DNA of 11,681 nucleotides from Treponema sp. (lineage in GTDB: Bacteria; Spirochaetota; Spirochaetia; Treponematales; Breznakiellaceae). The notes under the pieces were generated by a model that made no database searches, was not told the DNA's origin, and saw only the letters and a list, made by a program, of their open reading frames with translations. Location: assembly GCA_031273185.1 (NCBI GenBank), contig JAISSG010000135.1:1-11681 (forward strand), given 5' to 3'. The position numbers and the translations under genes are program-made. Below, in pieces: positions 7,232-11,681 of the stretch; the first letter of the stretch is position 1; each line of letters begins with the position of its first letter.

Positions 7232-10200
7232 AAGGCAGTTGAACTTGCAAAAGCGTATGACCCCAAAACCTTTGAAAACCGGATATACGGCCTCTGGAAA
7301 GAGCAGGGGGCGTTCAAGCCTGAAGCCGCAAGAATGGAGGGGGCGACACCCTTTGTCGTGGTGATTCCCCCGCCCAATGTTACCGGGGTGCTGCACCTGG
7401 GGCACGGGCTGAACAACAGCCTCCAGGACATCGTTGTCCGCTACCATCGTATGCGCGGCGAGCCGACGCTGTGGGTGCCTGGCACCGATCACGCGGGCAT
7501 CGCCACGCAGAACGTGGTGGAACGCAGGCTGAAAGAGCGGGGCACAAGCCGCCGCGAACTGGGCAGGGAAAAATTCCTTGAGGAGACCTGGAAGGTCAAG
7601 CACGAGCATCACGCCATTATTAGCGAGCAGCTTGCCCGTATCGGGGCCAGCGTTGACTGGGACCGGGAGCGCTTCACCCTTGACGAGGGCCTGGCCCGTG
7701 CCGTGCGCGAGGTCTTTGTCACCCTGTACGAGCGGGACTTATTGTATAAGGGAAACTACCTGGTGAACTGGTGCACGTCCTGCGGCACCGCCCTTGCCGA
7801 CGACGAGGTCGATCACGAGGACACGCCGGGAAAAATGTATCATTTGCGGTATTTTATGGGGAATGGGGAACAGGGACTAGGGACTAGGGATTGTTCAACC
7901 CCCGATCCCCAGTCCCCAGTCCCCAGTCCCCAATTTGTTGAAATTGCCACCACGAGGCCCGAAACGCTGCTGGGCGATACGGCGGTGGCGGTTCACCCGG
8001 AGGACGAACGTTATGCGGGGTTGAAGGGCAAGACGGTACGTCTGCCACTGGCCGGGCGGGACATCCCCGTGGTGTTCGACACCTACGTTGACCGCGCCTT
8101 TGGAACCGGCGTGGTGAAAATCACCCCCGCCCATGACCCCAACGACTGGGAAGTCGCCAAACGCCACGACCTGCCGGTGCTCAACATACTCAACCCCGAC
8201 GGTACCCTCAACGGCGAGGTTCCCGAAAAGTACCGGGGCATGACGGTGAAAAAGGCCCGCGCCGCAGTAGTGGAAGACCTCAAGGCCGGAGGCTGGTATG
8301 TGAAAGAAGAAGACATTCGCCACGCAGTGGGCCACTGCTACCGCTGCCACACGATAATAGAGCCGTTCCTCTCCGAGCAGTGGTTTGTCAGGATGAAGCC
8401 CCTGGCGGAAAAGGCGCTTGCCTCATGGCGGCGTGGGGAGATTGTTTTCTATCCGCAAAAATGGCAGTACACCTACCAGCACTGGATGGAGAACATACGC
8501 GACTGGTGCATCAGCCGCCAGCTTTGGTGGGGGCATCGCATCCCCGCCTGGGACTGCAAGGACTGCGGCAAAATCTCGGTGTCACGCAGCGACCTTACCG
8601 CCTGCCCCCACTGCGGCTCCGCCAACATCGAGCAGGACCCCGACGTGGTTGACACCTGGTTCTCAAGCTGGCTCTGGCCGTTCAGCACTTTAGGATGGGA
8701 GGGAACAGGGACTAGGGAACAAGAATCAGGGACTAGGGGTTGTTGTTCGAACAACGACACTACTTCCGAGTTGTACCCCGATAGTTCGAATTTCGATCCC
8801 CAGTCCCCAGTCCCCAGTCCCCAGTCCCCGCCCTCTAGTCCCCAGTCCGACTTCAACCGCTTTTACCCCACCACGGCGCTGGTAACCGCTTACGACATCA
8901 TCTTTTTCTGGGTGTCGCGGATGATAATGGCGGGGCTTGAGTTTACCGGCAAGGCGCCGTTCCGCGACATTTACATTCACGGGCTGGTGCGGGACAAGCA
9001 GGGCCGCAAGATGAGCAAGAGCCTGGGCAACGGCCTTGACCCGCTGGAACTGGTAGACGAGTTCGGCGCGGACGCGCTCAAGTTCACCCTCGCCTTCATG
9101 TGCGCTCAGGGGCAGGACGTGCTGGTCGATAAGGAATCGTTTAAGATGGGTTCCAAATTTGCCAATAAAATTTGGAACGCCAGCCGCTTCATACTGATGA
9201 ACCTGGAAGGCCGAAGCCTCGTGGAAAACCCCGCCCTCCTTCCCGTTGACCGCTGGATATACTCCCGCCTGAATAGCGCGGCCAAGGCGATGGAAGATGC
9301 GTTCCTCTCATACCGTTTTAACGATGCGGCGCAAACCGCCTACGAATATTTCTGGAACGATTTTTGCGACTGGTATGTCGAGGCCAGCAAGCTGTCGGTA
9401 AGAACCGGCGAGGACAGCGCCCACAACGCCGCCGAAAAAGACCGCGCCGCCACGGTGCTGCTCGACGTGCTGGCAGAATCGCTGCGGCTGCTGCACCCCC
9501 TGCTGCCCTTCGTCACCGAGGAGATCTACGGCAAGTTGCCCAACACCGACGGCCTTTTAATCACCGCGCCGTACCCCCGTTTCGCCGAGCAACGCCACGA
9601 CCCCGAAGGGGAGCGCCATTTCGCCTTCCTCCAGGAACTTGTCCGCATGATCCGCACCCTCCGCAGCGAGTGCACCATCACCCCGGAAAAGAAACTTCGT
9701 GTTCTTGTCCACCCGTCCGGCGAACAGGAACCCGTGTTACACGACAACGGCGAGCTGGTCAAGCTCCTTGCTGGTATTGGGGAACTGGAAATAGAAATGG
9801 GGACTAGGGAACAAGAAACAGGGACTAGGGAACAGGGACTAGGGACTAGGGGTCGTTACTCGGACAATGATGTTGCTTCCGAGTCGTACCCCGGTAGTTC
9901 GAACTCCGATCCCCGATCCCCAGTCCCCGATCCCCAGTCCTCGATCCCCAGTCCCCAGTCCCCAGTCCCCAGTCCCCACCCCGGTGCCATCGGCCTTGCC
10001 GGTTCCGGTTTCGAGGCTTTTGTGTTTGTCGCCGAGGCGGTGGACGTTACGGCCCTCAAGCGCAAGTTCAACAAGGACCTTGAGCGCGACCGGGCCTTTA
10101 TCGGGGGCCTGCGCTCAAAGCTGGCAAACGAGCAGTTTTTGAAAAACGCCCCGCCGGAGCTGGTGGCCGCCGAGAAGGCCAAGCTGGAAGAGGGCCTTGC

Positions 10201-10240
10201 CCGTATCGGCAAGATAGAATCGTACCTGCGTGATATGTAA
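7229..10240 (+). CDS. valS: Valyl-tRNA synthetase carrying three in-frame repeat insertions
   Basis: Charges tRNA-Val with valine in the cytoplasm; class Ia synthetase, 1003 aa. Seen in order: PPPNVTGVLHLGHG (HIGH-type site, HLGHG at 56-60); zinc-type CTSCG (C182, C185); editing-domain motif TTRPETLLGDTAVAVHPED just after insertion 1; WWGHRIPAW; second zinc-type pair CKDC/CPHC (C443, C446, C459, C462); DTWFSSWLWPFSTLGW just before insertion 2; FYPTTALVTAYDIIFFWVSRMIMAG just after it; KMSKS at 594-598; the anticodon-binding region; insertion 3; and a C-terminal coiled coil (about 940-1003, SNEQFLxxAPPELV-like). Insertions occupy about residues 213-235, 490-540 and 857-917. Without them the enzyme would be about 870 aa, a usual ValRS length. 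All catalytic motifs are intact, so I infer it is functional. The HD-domain gene follows 12 nt after the stop. Confidence 0.95.
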   Translation: MKAVELAKAYDPKTFENRIYGLWKEQGAFKPEAARMEGATPFVVVIPPPNVTGVLHLGHGLNNSLQDIVVRYHRMRGEPTLWVPGTDHAGIATQNVVERRLKERGTSRRELGREKFLEETWKVKHEHHAIISEQLARIGASVDWDRERFTLDEGLARAVREVFVTLYERDLLYKGNYLVNWCTSCGTALADDEVDHEDTPGKMYHLRYFMGNGEQGLGTRDCSTPDPQSPVPSPQFVEIATTRPETLLGDTAVAVHPEDERYAGLKGKTVRLPLAGRDIPVVFDTYVDRAFGTGVVKITPAHDPNDWEVAKRHDLPVLNILNPDGTLNGEVPEKYRGMTVKKARAAVVEDLKAGGWYVKEEDIRHAVGHCYRCHTIIEPFLSEQWFVRMKPLAEKALASWRRGEIVFYPQKWQYTYQHWMENIRDWCISRQLWWGHRIPAWDCKDCGKISVSRSDLTACPHCGSANIEQDPDVVDTWFSSWLWPFSTLGWEGTGTREQESGTRGCCSNNDTTSELYPDSSNFDPQSPVPSPQSPPSSPQSDFNRFYPTTALVTAYDIIFFWVSRMIMAGLEFTGKAPFRDIYIHGLVRDKQGRKMSKSLGNGLDPLELVDEFGADALKFTLAFMCAQGQDVLVDKESFKMGSKFANKIWNASRFILMNLEGRSLVENPALLPVDRWIYSRLNSAAKAMEDAFLSYRFNDAAQTAYEYFWNDFCDWYVEASKLSVRTGEDSAHNAAEKDRAATVLLDVLAESLRLLHPLLPFVTEEIYGKLPNTDGLLITAPYPRFAEQRHDPEGERHFAFLQELVRMIRTLRSECTITPEKKLRVLVHPSGEQEPVLHDNGELVKLLAGIGELEIEMGTREQETGTREQGLGTRGRYSDNDVASESYPGSSNSDPRSPVPDPQSSIPSPQSPVPSPHPGAIGLAGSGFEAFVFVAEAVDVTALKRKFNKDLERDRAFIGGLRSKLANEQFLKNAPPELVAAEKAKLEEGLARIGKIESYLRDM
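7865..7932 (+). repeat. Heptamer-arm palindromic element, copy 1 (short form), inside valS
   Basis: Left arm of heptamer units GGGAACA, GGGACTA, GGGACTA, then GGGATTG; a very short core with GTTCAAC; right arm GATCCCC followed by three AGTCCCC units. Left-arm GGGACT pairs with right-arm AGTCCC, leaving one A·C mismatch per 7 bp. Read in the valS frame it gives GEQGLGTRDCSTPDPQSPVPSPQ. It sits between YHLRYF and VEIATTRPETLLGD, at the entry to the editing domain, where ValRS normally has a short loop. It lacks the 66-bp core of copies 2 and 3. Confidence 0.85.
8698..8848 (+). repeat. Heptamer-arm palindromic element, copy 2, inside valS
   Basis: Left arm units in order: GGGAACA, GGGACTA, GGGAACA, AGAATCA, GGGACTA. 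Core 8736-8801 (66 bp) contains a perfect 14-bp palindrome, GTTGTTCGAACAAC at 8742-8755. Right arm: GATCCCC, four AGTCCCC, one GCCCTCT, then AGTCCCC and a partial unit, all in strict 7-bp register. It is translated as GTREQESGTRG, then a Ser/Asn/Asp-rich core peptide, then PQSPVPS-type repeats. It lies between FSTLGW and FNRFYPTTALVTAYD of ValRS. Confidence 0.88.
9799..9978 (+). repeat. Heptamer-arm palindromic element, copy 3 (longest), inside valS
   Basis: Left arm units: GGGACTA, GGGAACA, AGAAACA, GGGACTA, GGGAACA, GGGACTA, GGGACTA. The 66-bp core at 9849-9914 aligns without gaps to that of copy 2, with 13 differences. The right arm has ten heptamers, mixing GATCCCC with AGTCCCC (one AGTCCTC). 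It is translated in the same frame of the element as copies 1 and 2. It lies in the linker between the anticodon-binding region and the C-terminal coiled coil. Confidence 0.88.
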
Positions 10241-10252
10241 GATGGAGAACCA

Positions 10253-10846
10253 ATGACAACCGAGGAAATGTTCCGGCTGAGGGAGACTCACCTTGCCCCC
10301 TACATCCACCTTGCCACCGCCCTTATCGGCAAAAGCCGTTTCGGCGGCGGCAATATGTTCCGGCACCAGCTTGATACCATGGCGATCCTTGTTGACTACG
10401 GTTACATCGATTCGATCCTGCTCAAGGGTTCAATCGTCCACGATGTTCTCGAAGACCTTCCCGACTTTAACCACAACACGCTGCTTTCGATTGACTACGA
10501 GAGCCACCAGGTCTACGAGCTGGTCAAGGAAGTTACCCGGAACCCGGAGGAAAGCAAGGGGGAATTTCTTACCCGCATTCTTGAGACGGGATCGCATAAC
10601 GCCAAGGTTCTGAAAGCCGCCGACCGAATCTCCAACATGATCAGCCTTGGCTTTGTCACTAACATGGAATTTATCAGCCGTTACGTCGAGGAGACCGAGC
10701 GCTACGTCTTTCCCATAGCGCAGGCGGTGAATATGTACATGGTGCAGGAACTGGGGACGCTGGTAGAGTCGCGGCGCAAGTTTGTCGCGGACTTTGCGAA
10801 GCTCAAGTCGGAAAAACAGCATGTCGATTCCGCCGATTTCGCTTAG
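10253..10846 (+). CDS. HD-domain phosphohydrolase, RelA/SpoT-hydrolase (MESH1)-like
   Basis: 197 aa, ATG 10253 preceded by GGAG. Metal-binding HD signatures resemble the hydrolase domain of RelA/SpoT and small alarmone hydrolases: FRHQLDTMAILVDYG (H38), KGSIVHDVLEDLPDF (H63, D64; E67, D68) and VLKAADRISNMISLG (D124, N128; compare KLADRLHNMR). No synthetase, TGS or ACT domain follows, so if it acts on (p)ppGpp it can only degrade it. The family likeness is clear at the motifs but weak between them, so another nucleotide substrate is possible. It follows valS by 12 nt with no terminator and is most likely co-transcribed. That would link a tRNA-charging gene to a possible alarmone hydrolase. It ends 17 nt before the convergent rnc stop. 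Confidence 0.75.
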   Translation: MTTEEMFRLRETHLAPYIHLATALIGKSRFGGGNMFRHQLDTMAILVDYGYIDSILLKGSIVHDVLEDLPDFNHNTLLSIDYESHQVYELVKEVTRNPEESKGEFLTRILETGSHNAKVLKAADRISNMISLGFVTNMEFISRYVEETERYVFPIAQAVNMYMVQELGTLVESRRKFVADFAKLKSEKQHVDSADFA

Positions 10847-10863
10847 CTATCCGGCTGGAAATT

Positions 10864-11544
10864 TCACCCCTTTTCCTCAAGCGCCTGCCATGCCATGCGG
10901 GCCGCTTCCTGCTGGGCGCTTTTCTTGTTCTGGCCCGTGCCCGGCCCGTACACGGAACCGCCCACGGCTACCTCCATCCAGAACATGCGCTCGTGCTCGG
11001 GGCCTGAACACTTGACCAGGCGGTACTGGGGATAGGCGTGGTAGGCGTGCTGGCAAAGTTCCTGCAGCAGCGACTTGTAGTCCCGGTGGTAATCGCCTTC
11101 CACAAGGCGGTCGATTTCGGGGGAGAAGTGGCGGCTGACAAAGGCAAACGCCGCCGGGTAGCCGGAGTCGAGGTACAGCGCGCCGATAAGGGCTTCCAGG
11201 GTGTCGGCGAGAATCGCCTTTTTGCCGCGCCCGCCGGAAAGGTCCTCACCCTTGCCCAGCAGCAGCATGGTGTCTATCTGCAAGCCCCTGGCGACGGCGG
11301 ACAGCGTTTCCTCGGAGACGGCGGCGGCTTTTACTTTCGCAAGGTCGCCCTCGCTTTTTTCGGAGAATTTCTGGTACAGCAGGGTGGCGCAGGCCGCCCC
11401 CAGGATCGAATCGCCCAGGAACTCAAGCCGCTCGTTGTTCATGCGGCAGCCCGTCTCGTTGGATACTGATCGGTGGACAAAAGACAGGTTCAAAAGCGCG
11501 AGGCTCTTGAACCTGAATCCGGCGGCCTTCTGGAAAGCCGCCAA
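10864..11544 (-). CDS. rnc: Ribonuclease III
   Basis: Double-strand-specific endoribonuclease for rRNA and mRNA processing. Catalytic domain about residues 1-150 with the signature NNERLEFLGDSIL (E38, E41, D45) and ADTLEALIGALYLDSG (D114, E117, the metal-binding acidic residues). Double-stranded-RNA-binding domain about 154-222 (DYKSLLQELCQ, then GQNKKSAQQEAARMAW). The first usable initiator is TTG 11544, giving 226 aa, with GGAGAG about 10 nt upstream. However, the frame stays open upstream and reads AIDPERKKQ before it, which looks like natural RNase III N-terminus. The true start may therefore lie slightly upstream at a non-ATG codon; no ATG in this frame is present back to the acpP stop. 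It lies downstream of acpP, a common bacterial order. Confidence 0.93.
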   Translation of the reverse strand: MAAFQKAAGFRFKSLALLNLSFVHRSVSNETGCRMNNERLEFLGDSILGAACATLLYQKFSEKSEGDLAKVKAAAVSEETLSAVARGLQIDTMLLLGKGEDLSGGRGKKAILADTLEALIGALYLDSGYPAAFAFVSRHFSPEIDRLVEGDYHRDYKSLLQELCQHAYHAYPQYRLVKCSGPEHERMFWMEVAVGGSVYGPGTGQNKKSAQQEAARMAWQALEEKG

Positions 11545-11602
11545 CTGCTTCTTTCTCTCCGGATCTATGGCCGTACTTGGCCATGCCAGGCAATCAGCTC
11601 GG

Positions 11603-11681
11603 TTACTTTTGCTGGGACTTGATAAACTCGTAGGCGTCTTTTACCGTTTCGAATTCATTGGCCTTCTCGTCGGGAATGGAA
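11603..11681 (-). CDS. acpP: Acyl carrier protein, C-terminal end (partial)
   Basis: Reading leftward from the right edge, the last 25 residues are SIPDEKANEFETVKDAYEFIKSQQK followed by TAA (11605-11603). This matches the end of bacterial acyl carrier proteins: IPDE helix III, then the final helix with TV-DAYEFI. The phosphopantetheine serine lies beyond the window. Its position directly upstream of rnc, with a gap of about 58 nt, supports the call. Confidence 0.85.
   Translation of the reverse strand, partial: SIPDEKANEFETVKDAYEFIKSQQK

Noticed and set aside
6856..7250. Minus-strand open frames in the region upstream of valS
   Set aside because: They overlap the chemoreceptor terminator and the valS promoter and start, have no ribosome site I could recognise, and match no family I know.
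8736..9914. tRNA-derived core (a TTCGAA segment resembling a T-arm)
   Set aside because: Only the TTCGA-like segment fits. No acceptor stem, D-arm or anticodon arm could be traced in either core.
7865..9978. CRISPR array
   Set aside because: The units are contiguous 7-bp repeats without spacers, lie within a coding frame, and no cas genes are nearby.
7895..10212. Minus-strand open frames over the valS inserts, encoding GTGDWGLGTGDWG-type repeats
   Set aside because: The AGTCCCC heptamer array has no stop in any of the six frames, so long antisense frames arise automatically. They match no family and lie opposite a clear ValRS.

Overview
The window is GC-rich, gene-dense bacterial DNA. The gene set (a hexokinase with the eukaryote-like glucose-kinase layout, a dCache chemoreceptor, Memo, an acpP–rnc pair and a TTG-started valS) best suits a spirochaete, probably a treponeme or relative. 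That assignment is inferred from family resemblance and gene content; no marker here proves it.

Layout. 1–162 (+) is the 3' end of an unrecognised gene. 156–351 (+) is a small, apparently broken reading frame. It leads by an ATGA junction into a TraB/GumN-like lipoprotein gene (348–1244) that is interrupted by one in-frame TAA. A hexokinase follows (1290–2654, +). Convergent to it are two minus-strand genes whose stop and start overlap by 4 bp: a Memo-family protein (3619–4461) and a secreted M15 peptidase (2693–3622). A divergent promoter region separates Memo from a methyl-accepting chemotaxis protein (4629–6821, +), which ends at a strong hairpin/T-run terminator. After an intergenic stretch with a promoter comes valS (7229–10240, +), followed 12 nt later by a small HD-domain, (p)ppGpp-hydrolase-like protein (10253–10846). 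On the minus strand at the right edge are acpP (3' end) and rnc.

The most notable content lies inside valS. The valyl-tRNA synthetase is interrupted in frame at three places (about 7865–7932, 8698–8848 and 9799–9978) by copies of one repetitive element. Each copy has a left arm of GGGACTA-type heptamers, a core (66 bp in two copies, very short in one) and a right arm of AGTCCCC-type heptamers roughly complementary to the left arm. Each is translated into low-complexity peptide (GTREQ-type, then PQSPVPS-type). In all three, every heptamer slot where GGGACTA would put a TAG in the valS frame holds a different unit. Removing the three insertions leaves about 870 residues, a normal ValRS size. 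The design recalls the coding-region palindromic elements of Rickettsia and the heptamer STRR repeats of cyanobacteria, but it occurs here three times in one essential gene.

No tRNA, rRNA, CRISPR array, transposase or phage gene was found.
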